Source: Pseudorhodoferax aquiterrae | GTDB lineage: Bacteria > Pseudomonadota > Gammaproteobacteria > Burkholderiales > Burkholderiaceae_C | Reading direction: 5' to 3' | Assembly (NCBI RefSeq): GCF_014652235.1 | Contig: NZ_BMYK01000009.1 | Location: forward strand, 160,721 to 224,720 | Length of the DNA stretch: 64,000 nucleotides | Shown here: positions 39,594 to 46,711 of the stretch, piece by piece | How the letters are laid out: each line of letters starts with the position of its first letter | Numbering within the stretch: position 1 is the stretch's first letter | Notes under the pieces: model-generated | What the model saw: the letters and a program-made list of their open reading frames with translations, nothing else | Databases searched by the model: none | What the model was told of the DNA's origin: nothing | Made by a program: the position numbers and the translations under genes

Positions 39594-40553
39594 ATGAGCC
39601 TGGAGCCGGTCTCCGCCGCCAGCCGCGCCGCCGTGGTGCGTGCCGCCGTGTCCGGCCCGCAGGAACGCGCCCCGCCCGACCCGGCGCTGACGCTGCGCCT
39701 GGTGCTCGGTTCCGGTGCTGCGGGCGAGAAGCTCGCACGCGGAGAGCATGGACAGGTCTACCGTCTCGGCGGAGGCGACGGATTGCCGCAGTGGCGCGAA
39801 GGCCAGACGATGCTGGTGCAGGTGCTGCGCGCCGGCCCGCCCCTGGAAGTGCGCGTGCTCGGCGTGCTGGCGCCCGATGGCAGCGCGGCCGCCGGTCTGC
39901 ACGAGGGCTGGGATGCCGAGCCGCCTGCCCTGCGTCCCGACCAGGCCGCCATCCTGCGCCTGTCCGCGGCCGCCAACGACACCATGGCGCTGGCCGCCCA
40001 TTGGCGCCAGCGCACGCTGGCCGCGCTGCAACAGGCGGCCACGCTGGCACCCGCGCACTCCAGCGTGTCCGGTGCCGACATGCCGGCCACGCCGAACGCG
40101 GGCGAGGCCGCCCTGCTGCTGCGCGTGCTGCCCTGGCATGGCTGGCCGCTCACGCTGTGGCTGGAGCAGCGGCGCTGGACCGGCGGCCCCAACCGCCGCG
40201 CCCGCCGCCGCGCGGCCACGCGCCTGTGCCTGTCGGTGGCGCTGGCGCCCTTGGGCCAGGTCGGCCTGGTGCTGGACGTGCTGGACGTGCAGGTCGGCCT
40301 CACGCTGACCGTGGCGGATGCCGCCAGCGTTGCGCCCTTGCGTGCCCAGGTCGGCGCCATCGCCGCGCGCATGGCGCGCGCCGGCCTGCGCCTCATGCGC
40401 TGCCATGTGCGCCACGACCCCGGCTTCACCGTGCCCGCCGCGGCCACAACCCTGCCCGCCATCGGCAGCCACGAGCTGCCGCTGGCCCTGTTCCGCGCCG
40501 GCACCGAGGCGCTGGAGGCGTTGCGCCGCCACGTCGGCCGCGGCGCCCCATGA
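39594..40553 (+). CDS. Protein with FliK C-terminal (Flg_hook)-like domain
   Basis: The 319-residue protein is not a recognised full-length flagellar protein, but residues about 210-285 follow the FliK C-terminal pattern. They show L-x-P-L-G-Q-V, an alternating V-x-L-x-L strand, then L-R-x-Q-V-x-x-I-x-x-x-M-x-x-A-G-L-x-L-x-x-x-x-V, as in hook-length control proteins. The N-terminal part is Ala/Leu-rich without motifs. The window also holds a canonical fliK at 63507, so this would be a second FliK-domain protein. It lies between the flagellin and a c-di-GMP enzyme. The function could be hook-length control of another system or something unrelated; the domain call is by eye. Confidence 0.6.
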   Translation: MSLEPVSAASRAAVVRAAVSGPQERAPPDPALTLRLVLGSGAAGEKLARGEHGQVYRLGGGDGLPQWREGQTMLVQVLRAGPPLEVRVLGVLAPDGSAAAGLHEGWDAEPPALRPDQAAILRLSAAANDTMALAAHWRQRTLAALQQAATLAPAHSSVSGADMPATPNAGEAALLLRVLPWHGWPLTLWLEQRRWTGGPNRRARRRAATRLCLSVALAPLGQVGLVLDVLDVQVGLTLTVADAASVAPLRAQVGAIAARMARAGLRLMRCHVRHDPGFTVPAAATTLPAIGSHELPLALFRAGTEALEALRRHVGRGAP

Positions 40554-40687
40554 ACCCTCGGGCTGCGCCAGACCCCGCCCCGCAAGGCCCTGCAGTGGCA
40601 TCGCATAACATCACAACACAAAAGTTGCCGTCACGACCGCCGCCCTGGCAACGCCTGGCGGCGGTGCCGGCACCAGCGGGAGGTGCG

Positions 40688-43258
40688 ATGGACCACGGGG
40701 CAGGCCGGAACCCTGCTGCGCAGCAGCTGGCGCAGCTGCGTGCCCTGGACGATGTGATGGCCATTGCCGAATTCGCACCCGACGGCACGCTGCGCCGCGC
40801 CAACGCGCACTACCTGGCCCTGCTGGGCTGCACGGCCGACGTGGCCGTGGGCAGCCACCACAGCCGCTGGTGCACGCCCGCCACGGCCGCCAGCGCCGAC
40901 TACGCCGCGCTGTGGCAGGCGCTGCGGCGTGGCCAGGCCCAGGCCGGTCCGCTCGAGCGCGAGTGCATGGACGGCAGCAGCTGCTGGCTGCAATCCACCT
41001 ACGCCCCCGTGCTGGACGCCGACGGCCAGGTGACCGAGGTGCTGGAAGTGGCAGCCGACGTGACCGAACGCCTGCTGCGCGAGCGCGCCGATGCGGCCCA
41101 CCTGCGCCGCCTCTCGCTGGCCACGGACACCACCGACGCGGCCATCGTCGTGACCGATGCGCAGGCCCGCATCCTCTACGTCAACGCGGGCTTCACGCGG
41201 CTGCTGGGCTGGCGTGCCGACGAGGTGGCGGGCCAGGACGCGGTGGCCTGGCTGCTGTCCAACCAGGATGCCGTGGCCATCGAGGCCTTTCGGGCCACGC
41301 TGCGCAGCGGCCGGCCGGTCGAGCGCGAGCGCATCGCGCTGGGCAAGGACGGGCAAAGCCACTGGGTCAAGGTCATCAGCCATCCGATCTTCGACGAGCT
41401 GGACGGCCGGCGCTACACGGTTTCCGTCTACACCGACATCACGCAGGCCAAGGTCCACGCCGCGCTGCAGCACCGCGTGCTGGAGGCCATGGCCCGCGAC
41501 CGGCCGCTGGCCGAGGTGCTGGAGCTGATCTGCCGCCAGGTGGAGCACCTAGCGCCCGAGGTCAGCGCCAGCATCCTGGAGGTGGACGAGCAAGGTCGCA
41601 TGCACCCGCTGGCCGCGCCCAGCCTGCCGGCCGACTACTCGCGCCAGCTCGACGGCCTGGCCATCGGCCCCATCGGCGGCTCCTGCGGCACGGCCGCCTG
41701 GCGCAACGCGCCCGTGATGGTGGACGACATCGCCACCGACCCGCTGTGGGCGCCCTACCGCGAGCTGGTCCTGCCGCTGGGCTTCACGGGCTGCTGGTCG
41801 ACCCCCATCCGCAACAGCCAGGGCGGCGTGCTGGGCACCTTCGCCTTCTACTTCCGCCAGCCGCGCAACCAGGCCAGCGCGGCCTTCCACCAGCGCCTGG
41901 TGGACAGCTGCACCAACCTGTGCGCGCTGGCGCTGCAGCGCGAACGCACCCGCCAGCACATCCGCCAGCTGGCCTTCTACGACAGCCTGACCGGCCTGCC
42001 CAACCGCAGCCTGCTTCACGCCCGGGCCGACCAGGCCATCGCCGCGGCCGCGCGCAGCCGCGAGACGCTGGCCGTGCTGTTCGTCGACCTGGACCGCTTC
42101 AAGCAAATCAACGACTCGCTCGGCCACCCGGCCGGCGACGCCGTGCTGCGCCATGCCGCCACCCAGCTGCAGCTGGAGCTGCGCGCCTCGGACATCGCCG
42201 GCCGGCTGTCGGGCGACGAGTTCGTCGTCGTGCTGCCGCAGTGCGACGCCGGCCACGCGGCCGAGATCGCCGCGCGGCTGCAGGCCCTGCTGGCCGTGCC
42301 GCTGGCCGTGGGCGGCTCCATGCTGTCGGTCACGGCCAGCGTGGGCGTGGCCATGTTCCCGGAGGACGGCCGCACCATGGACGCGCTGCTGCAGCGCGCC
42401 GACATGGCCATGTACCAGGCCAAGACCGGCGGCCGCGGGCGCTTCTGCTTCTTCAGTGCCGGCATGAACGACGTGGTGCAGCAGCGCATGGCGCTCGAAA
42501 CCGCGCTGCGCCAGGCCATGGGCACTGCGCAGATGCAGTTGCACTACCAGCCGCAGATCGACATGGCCAGCGGCCGCTTGCACGGCGTGGAGGCGCTGGC
42601 GCGCTGGACCCATCCCGTGCTGGGCGAGATCGAGCCGGCGCGCTTCATCCCGCTGGCCGAGGACTGCGGCCTCGTCGCCGAGATCGGCCACTGGGCGCTG
42701 CGCGAAGCCTGCCGCCAGCTCGCCCAGTGGCGCAGCGAGGGGCTGGCCGTCCCTTCTGTCTCGGTCAACCTCTCGCCCACCAGCTTCCACGACCGCGAAC
42801 TGGCGCGCAGCATCGCGCAGACGCTGGCACAGCACGCACTGGCGCCCCAGGATCTGCTGCTGGAGCTGACCGAGAGCGTGCTGCTGGACGCCCATCCCAG
42901 CACGCTGGAGACCATCGCCGAGGTGCGCGCGCTGGGCGTGCGCATGTCCATGGACGACTTCGGCACGGGCTATTCGAGCCTGAGCTACCTGCGCCGGTTG
43001 CCGGTGGACGAGATCAAGCTGGACAGGAGCTTCGTGGCCGACCTGGAGAGCGACGGCGCGGCGCGCGCGCTGAGCAACGCGATTTTGGAGATCGGGCGCA
43101 GCCTCAAGCTCACGGTGGTGGCCGAAGGCGTGGAAACGGCAGCGCAGGATTCGCTGCTCAGGGCCCAGGGGTACGGGGTGGCGCAGGGGTATTTGGTGGC
43201 GCGGCCGATGGCGGGGGAGGCGCTGGGCCGCTGGCTGGCAGGCGCGGCACAGCGTTGA
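40688..43258 (+). CDS. PAS-PAS-GAF-GGDEF-EAL cyclic-di-GMP enzyme
   Basis: The 856-residue protein has two PAS domains (about 15-130 and 140-260), a GAF domain (about 275-420), a GGDEF domain with S-G-D-E-F near residue 508, and an EAL domain. The EAL domain shows V-E-A-L-A-R-W near 634, E-L-T-E-S, D-D-F-G-T-G-Y-S-S-L and K-L-D-R-S-F. The EAL residues needed for phosphodiesterase activity look intact, and the SGDEF variant can still be active, so it may be bifunctional. Start 40688 has GGGAGG six bases upstream. A longer frame from 40550 overlaps the preceding stop (ATGA), but its first 46 residues look non-coding. Confidence 0.9.
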   Translation: MDHGAGRNPAAQQLAQLRALDDVMAIAEFAPDGTLRRANAHYLALLGCTADVAVGSHHSRWCTPATAASADYAALWQALRRGQAQAGPLERECMDGSSCWLQSTYAPVLDADGQVTEVLEVAADVTERLLRERADAAHLRRLSLATDTTDAAIVVTDAQARILYVNAGFTRLLGWRADEVAGQDAVAWLLSNQDAVAIEAFRATLRSGRPVERERIALGKDGQSHWVKVISHPIFDELDGRRYTVSVYTDITQAKVHAALQHRVLEAMARDRPLAEVLELICRQVEHLAPEVSASILEVDEQGRMHPLAAPSLPADYSRQLDGLAIGPIGGSCGTAAWRNAPVMVDDIATDPLWAPYRELVLPLGFTGCWSTPIRNSQGGVLGTFAFYFRQPRNQASAAFHQRLVDSCTNLCALALQRERTRQHIRQLAFYDSLTGLPNRSLLHARADQAIAAAARSRETLAVLFVDLDRFKQINDSLGHPAGDAVLRHAATQLQLELRASDIAGRLSGDEFVVVLPQCDAGHAAEIAARLQALLAVPLAVGGSMLSVTASVGVAMFPEDGRTMDALLQRADMAMYQAKTGGRGRFCFFSAGMNDVVQQRMALETALRQAMGTAQMQLHYQPQIDMASGRLHGVEALARWTHPVLGEIEPARFIPLAEDCGLVAEIGHWALREACRQLAQWRSEGLAVPSVSVNLSPTSFHDRELARSIAQTLAQHALAPQDLLLELTESVLLDAHPSTLETIAEVRALGVRMSMDDFGTGYSSLSYLRRLPVDEIKLDRSFVADLESDGAARALSNAILEIGRSLKLTVVAEGVETAAQDSLLRAQGYGVAQGYLVARPMAGEALGRWLAGAAQR

Positions 43259-43314
43259 TGGCTGCGGGGCCCCGCATTAGCGCCCCGCCGTCCCAGGGGG
43301 CCGGTGACCAGGCC

Positions 43315-43701
43315 CTACCCGGGTGCGTGGCAAACGGCCTCGATGTTATGGCCGTCCGGGTCGAGCACGAAGGCGCCGTAGTAGTTCGGGTGGTAATGCG
43401 GCCGGATGCCGGGCGCCCCGTTGTCGCGGCCACCCGCCGCGATGGCTGCGGCGTAGAAGGCGTCGACCACGGCACGCGACGCCGCGCGGAAAGCGATGTG
43501 GATCGGCGGCTGGTTGGGATGGCCGGCGCTGATCCAGAACTCCGGCTTGGGCGGCTCGCCGAAGCCCGCCGTGTCGGTGTGGCCCGTGACGGCCGCTGAC
43601 AGTTCCATGACCATGGCGTAGCCCAGCGGGGCCAGAGCCGATGTGTAGAAGGACTTGCTGCGGGCGAAGTCGCTGACGGTGATGCCGGTGTGGTCGATCA
43701 T
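43315..43701 (-). CDS. VOC (glyoxalase/bleomycin resistance) family protein
   Basis: The 128-residue protein has the paired beta-alpha-beta-beta-beta modules of the vicinal oxygen chelate fold: M-I-D-H-T-G-I-T-V-S-D at the start, P-I-H-I-A-F in the second half and D-P-D-G-H-N-I-E-A-V near the end, with His and Glu placed as metal ligands. Members include glyoxalases, dioxygenases and antibiotic-binding proteins; no specific reaction is evident. It is convergent with the GGDEF-EAL gene and is the last normal-GC gene before the cassette region. Confidence 0.88.
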   Translation of the reverse strand: MIDHTGITVSDFARSKSFYTSALAPLGYAMVMELSAAVTGHTDTAGFGEPPKPEFWISAGHPNQPPIHIAFRAASRAVVDAFYAAAIAAGGRDNGAPGIRPHYHPNYYGAFVLDPDGHNIEAVCHAPG

Positions 43702-44040
43702 GGGGTTGGTCAGGCGTTGATGTTGGTTGGTAACGTGGCCGTCCAAACTGCGATGCGCAGTTCAGTTCTTTTTGTGGGGGGGATACCAACCCCCGATATC
43801 CTGCCGATGTGAGATGGACTGCTCTTTGCAGAGTGCACCCCAGCCTCTTTCGAGCTGAACCATTGCGGCCTTGTCTTCTCGGAGCTGATCGGCCGCTTTT
43901 GAATGCTCGCACCACGAAGTCTTCGCTGCTGGCGAGAACAATTCCATGGTCACCGCGCTTCGAGAGGACACATTGCGAATCTCTCGCCTCCTCCTTGAGA
44001 CCAGCTCTGGCATTCCGAGAAAACAACGGCTTTGGCCTGC
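43702..44040. other. Non-coding stretch at the downstream end of the cassette array
   Basis: No convincing gene is present in these 339 bases; short ORFs on both strands lack a ribosome site and family resemblance. A perfect hairpin (AACTGCG-ATG-CGCAGTT, 43746-43762) is followed by TTCTTTTTG on the plus strand and could terminate transcription. GC is lower than in the flanking gene. The motif TAACGTGG near 43732 resembles the R''/L'' part of the attC site at 45184, but no matching arm was found, so it may be an eroded attC. Confidence 0.4.
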
Positions 44041-44460
44041 TCAGCGTCTATCACAAGCCCGCTCTTTTGAAAGCTGCTTGGCCGTGCGCATCGCGAGAAT
44101 ACAAACCGCAATAGCTAAGACATTGAGATTGAAGTGACGAGGCGGAGAGTGCCATCCCCATCCAATCTTCAATGAAAAGGGACCGATAAACGAAACGAAA
44201 AACACCTCAGAGAAGTACTCGAAACACTGAACAAGAAATGTTGCGAAGAGGAGCCAGAAGGCCCAGGGCTGTGCCTTTAGACCGTAGAACCCGGCGACTA
44301 GGCTACCAATGCCGAGAGCAAAAAATATTGCCATCCCAGGCGTCCGCAATGAATGTGCCGTCAGCATAGGGAGCAATATTGGCGTTGCCACGGTCAAAGC
44401 ACCAGTCACTATGCTGAACCATGCGAGTGCTTTAGAAGACTTGCTAAGCGGCGTGCTCAT
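44041..44460 (-). CDS. Cassette-borne membrane protein of unknown function
   Basis: The 139-residue protein starts M-S-T-P-L-S-K and has four predicted membrane segments (about 12-32, 40-58, 64-85 and 108-125). I do not recognise the family. The ATG at 44460 lies 8 bases after the GTTGGGC core site of the attC at 44469-44543, as expected for an integron cassette ORF. GC and codon use differ from the surrounding chromosome (many AAA, ATT and TTT codons). Its own downstream attC is not recognisable. Confidence 0.65.
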   Translation of the reverse strand: MSTPLSKSSKALAWFSIVTGALTVATPILLPMLTAHSLRTPGMAIFFALGIGSLVAGFYGLKAQPWAFWLLFATFLVQCFEYFSEVFFVSFIGPFSLKIGWGWHSPPRHFNLNVLAIAVCILAMRTAKQLSKERACDRR

Positions 44461-44468
44461 TCTTGAAT

Positions 44469-44543
44469 GCCCAACATTTGACATGGGCGGCGTCTAAAAG
44501 CGCGCAGCGCGCTTTTGAATGTCCGCCCGATAGAAAGGCTAGC
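44469..44543 (-). repeat. attC recombination site (cassette 3/4 junction)
   Basis: Read on the minus strand, the site runs from a degenerate R'' (AGCTAGC, holding the TAG stop of the upstream ORF) to a perfect R' GTTGGGC at 44475-44469. The arms pair over about 36 bases, including GGGCGG/CCGCCC and AAAAGCGCGC/GCGCGCTTTT around a 3-base tip. That imperfect long hairpin with a GTTRRRY end is the definition of an attC site. Confidence 0.8.
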
Positions 44544-45180
44544 TTTCATTCGGTTCGTCGGCAGCCCATAGCAAGAAGCGCTTGAATTCTCGCAAGTCGG
44601 CTTGTTTCGTCTGCAACATGCCAAGGACCATCGCGGAGAAATACATAGTGACAAGCAACCCAAGCAAGGTATAGACAATGTACTTCGCTTGCCATTGACC
44701 TGCAGCGGCTCCAAGAACTGACAGAAGCGTTCCGATCAGAACTGCCATGAGTGGATGGGACGAGATCGCGTTCTGCGAATCGGTCTCGATGTGCCTGCCC
44801 AGGAAGTCGATTGCGTCACCTATGTCGCCTACGTAGGGTCCGCTCTGCAGACGACTGCGGAACTCTAGGTATCGTAGATACTGATAGTCTCGTTGGAAGT
44901 AGTTGATCCGCTCCGGGTAGAGCCTATATTCCTCGGCGAACACCGATCTGCGCGCACGATCGAAGCAGAACCCCCACGCGCATGCCGACAAGAGCATCGC
45001 GGCAAAGTGAGCCCCCATCGGGCGGTAGTAGAACTGGCTGACTGCAAACACAAGAAAGCCGAGTACCCCTATCCACAGGCCCACCTTCCATCCGAAAGTG
45101 GCGCGTTTGTAGATCTGTCTCGCGACCCATGATCGAGAGACAGTCCGATAGATTCGGTAGAGGCGAAGGAAACTGTCCAT
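44539..45180 (-). CDS. Cassette-borne four-helix membrane protein of unknown function
   Basis: The 213-residue protein has two membrane segments near residues 31-50 and 58-76, a soluble charged region of about 65 residues (R-L-Y-P-E-R-I-N-Y-F-Q-R-D-Y-Q), then two more segments near 143-165 and 168-190. This 2+2 arrangement around a cytoplasmic domain resembles some membrane effectors, but I cannot assign a family. The ATG is 3 bases from the R' GTTAGGT of the preceding attC, and the stop TAG lies in the following attC. The base composition is foreign to the genome. Confidence 0.65.
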   Translation of the reverse strand: MDSFLRLYRIYRTVSRSWVARQIYKRATFGWKVGLWIGVLGFLVFAVSQFYYRPMGAHFAAMLLSACAWGFCFDRARRSVFAEEYRLYPERINYFQRDYQYLRYLEFRSRLQSGPYVGDIGDAIDFLGRHIETDSQNAISSHPLMAVLIGTLLSVLGAAAGQWQAKYIVYTLLGLLVTMYFSAMVLGMLQTKQADLREFKRFLLWAADEPNES

Positions 45181-45183
45181 GGA

Positions 45184-45270
45184 ACCTAACGTGGAGGTGA
45201 CCGGGGCCCAACCGGGCCGAGCGCCGCGAGCGTACGAAGTTGAATGTCCGCGTCCACAGCCATGTTAGCC
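45184..45270 (-). repeat. attC recombination site (cassette 2/3 junction)
   Basis: On the minus strand R'' is GGCTAAC (one mismatch to RYYYAAC, holding the TAA stop of the upstream ORF) and R' is a perfect GTTAGGT at 45190-45184. The arms share CTAAC-x-TGG and further paired blocks, enclosing a GC-rich variable terminal structure. At 87 bases it is within the usual attC size range. Confidence 0.8.
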
Positions 45271-45879
45271 CCCTGCCTCGTCGGACGATGCCGTGCCCTG
45301 CGCCGGATGAGACGTTGGATAGCCGTTTGCATTGTCTGGGCCGCTAGTGACCATTTCTAACCACCGACGACTCATATACCCCCCATTCTGCACTCTGTGC
45401 CTCGTAAGATCGATCAGGCCACCTGGAAAGCGGATCCCGAAATTGATCTCGCCGATCTTGCTCGCCATCTCGCCCAGGAAGTCCGCAGAGAAGCGGGAAG
45501 TTATAATCTCCTGCTTCCTGATCCGAACTGTCCGGATCTCGATTGGATTAACGGATTTCCAATGCCACATTCCATGTGCAATGGCATCGCGCGCGTCCTT
45601 GAGCTTTCTTATCTCCTCAAACTGTTGCTGCAGAACCTTTCCGCGCTTTCCGCGGAGGGGTATTGCCACTCTTTCATTCCATAGTTCGAGCACCCCCGAG
45701 AACTGCAGGTTGTTCATTTCTTTGGGCAGAACTGGAATCTCAGTTGAAAATTTATCCGGCTCAAAGGTGCTTAACGTCTGTAAGAAAATCTCGTGCTCGA
45801 GCGCACCCCACTGAACGAAGATCGCCCCAATGAAGTAAATTTCTCGTTCGGAAAGCTCAGAGTCCCAAAGATGCTTCAT
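45265..45879 (-). CDS. Cassette-borne protein with HEPN-like RX4H motif, unknown function
   Basis: The 204-residue, largely helical protein has an N-terminal segment F-I-G-A-I-F-V-Q-W-G-A-L-E-H-E. A second helical segment contains R-D-A-I-A-H-G, an R-x4-H motif of the type found in HEPN ribonucleases and nucleic-acid-linked effectors. The C-terminus is a Ser/Gly-rich tail. No definite family match can be claimed by eye. The TAA stop lies inside the attC R'' box, the hallmark of a cassette ORF, and base composition is lower in GC than the chromosome. Confidence 0.65.
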   Translation of the reverse strand: MKHLWDSELSEREIYFIGAIFVQWGALEHEIFLQTLSTFEPDKFSTEIPVLPKEMNNLQFSGVLELWNERVAIPLRGKRGKVLQQQFEEIRKLKDARDAIAHGMWHWKSVNPIEIRTVRIRKQEIITSRFSADFLGEMASKIGEINFGIRFPGGLIDLTRHRVQNGGYMSRRWLEMVTSGPDNANGYPTSHPAQGTASSDEAGG

Positions 45880-45913
45880 GGCACGTCCTAGATGCGATTC
45901 GGTGGCAGTCCAG

Positions 45914-45970
45914 AGCTAACGTGCAAGCTCAGCGGGCGGCGAAGCCGTCCGATGCAGCGGAATGTTAGGC
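45914..45970 (-). repeat. attC recombination site (cassette 1/2 junction)
   Basis: This is the clearest site. On the minus strand it runs from R'' GCCTAAC (perfect; contains the TAA stop of the upstream ORF) through a stem GGACGGC-TTCG-CCGCCC with a tetraloop, then CGCTGAGCTTGCAC and R' GTTAGCT. The 57-base length, the CGCTNAGCTT arm and the boxes match classical short attC sites. Confidence 0.9.
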
Positions 45971-46489
45971 AACATACGCACGCCCTTTCTCCTGTGATTT
46001 TGCCAAGACTACCTGATCTTGCCTAAGCACCTTTGCCACAGTAGGCCGGCCAACTCCCGGCAATAGGTACGAATCGAAGTCAAACGCCGGATACATATTC
46101 CATGGAAAAAGGCCATGGTAAGCAGACAGGAATCTCTCGACGAGTCCCCATGAAGCATGCTCTACATGGACGCTGCCAGTCGCAACAAGGCGCTGATTTG
46201 GACATGCCTGTTGTTCGACAACGAGTGGAAGGTGCCCTACGAATCCCCAGTGCCCACCCGTTACCACGGTTCGCCAAGTGGCAAGCACCGAAATCGGAAC
46301 GTACCCGCTGGAGGGACAGACAAGAACTGAACCTGAAGGAGTTCGCGTATCGAGCAGCGCAAAGTCGATTCCGTGTGATTGAACTGGAGCCACAGCTTGA
46401 GCAAATGCAAAGCTGCCATCGCAAAGAGGCACAGCGAACACATCGCCTGGAGCCCATTTCAGCCTTCTCTTGAACGCACCTTTGCTCAT
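45965..46489 (-). CDS. Imm26-like immunity protein in an integron cassette
   Basis: The 174-residue protein has an N-terminal W-A-P-G-D-V-F-A-V-P-L-C-D-G-S-F-A-F-A-Q pattern, which resembles the Imm26 immunity family (G-D-x-F-x-I/V-P-L-x-D-G-x-Y-A-F-G). Such proteins neutralise toxins of interbacterial competition. No cognate toxin is adjacent. The ATG is 3 bases from the GTTAGAC core site at the head of the array, and the TAA stop lies in the attC R'' box, so this is the first cassette. The Imm26 assignment rests on the N-terminal motif only. Confidence 0.65.
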   Translation of the reverse strand: MSKGAFKRRLKWAPGDVFAVPLCDGSFAFAQAVAPVQSHGIDFALLDTRTPSGSVLVCPSSGYVPISVLATWRTVVTGGHWGFVGHLPLVVEQQACPNQRLVATGSVHVEHASWGLVERFLSAYHGLFPWNMYPAFDFDSYLLPGVGRPTVAKVLRQDQVVLAKSQEKGRAYVA

Positions 46490-46492
46490 GTT

Positions 46493-46499
46493 GTCTAAC
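46493..46499 (-). repeat. GTTRRRY core recombination site at the head of the array
   Basis: On the minus strand GTTAGAC matches the integron core consensus exactly and sits 3 bases before the first cassette ATG, preceded by ACAACAA. It may be the remnant of an attI site or the R' end of a lost attC; no paired R'' arm was found upstream. Confidence 0.6.
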
Positions 46500-46504
46500 T
46501 TGTT

Positions 46505-46560
46505 GTATCACGCACGCCAACGCGAGATATCACAGCCGCCGTCGTGATATCACGCCCGCG
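46505..46560. repeat. Three short TATCAC repeats (iteron-like) beside the array
   Basis: TATCAC occurs at 46506, 46528 and 46548, each followed by a C/G-rich CGC-type stretch, with spacings of 22 and 20 bases, about two helical turns. The third includes the perfect palindrome GTGATATCAC (46544-46553). The spacing suggests a multimeric protein-binding site. No function is assigned. Confidence 0.5.
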
Positions 46561-46657
46561 GCTCAACACGTAAGTTATTGATTTCATGCCAATTCCTCGT
46601 GTCCAACCAGAACGGCAACCCTACTAAAAAATCCGACAAAACCCGCGCCAGTTACAA

Positions 46658-46673
46658 ATCCCACCCCTGGGAT
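46658..46673 (-). terminator. Weak terminator candidate after flhA
   Basis: ATCCCA and TGGGAT pair around a CCCC loop. On the minus strand the hairpin lies 39 bases past the flhA stop and is followed by TTTG. It is the only candidate for the end of the flhA operon before the cassette region. The rest of 46561-46711 holds no gene. Confidence 0.35.
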
Positions 46674-46711
46674 CTTCCCCAGTCTTGCGGATGCCGGCTT
46701 CCGGCGCGCCG

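Noticed and set aside
40550..40687. Upstream ATG extension of the GGDEF-EAL protein
   Set aside because: The ATGA overlap is tempting, but the extra 46 residues look untranslated and a much better Shine-Dalgarno sequence precedes 40688.
43762..44114. Small ORFs on both strands as a fifth cassette
   Set aside because: They lack ribosome sites, attC boxes at their ends and family resemblance; treated as non-coding.
44469..45970. attC-like dyads as ordinary transcription terminators
   Set aside because: They have no T tracts, they contain GTTRRRY/RYYYAAC boxes, and they coincide with stop codons and start sites exactly as in cassettes.
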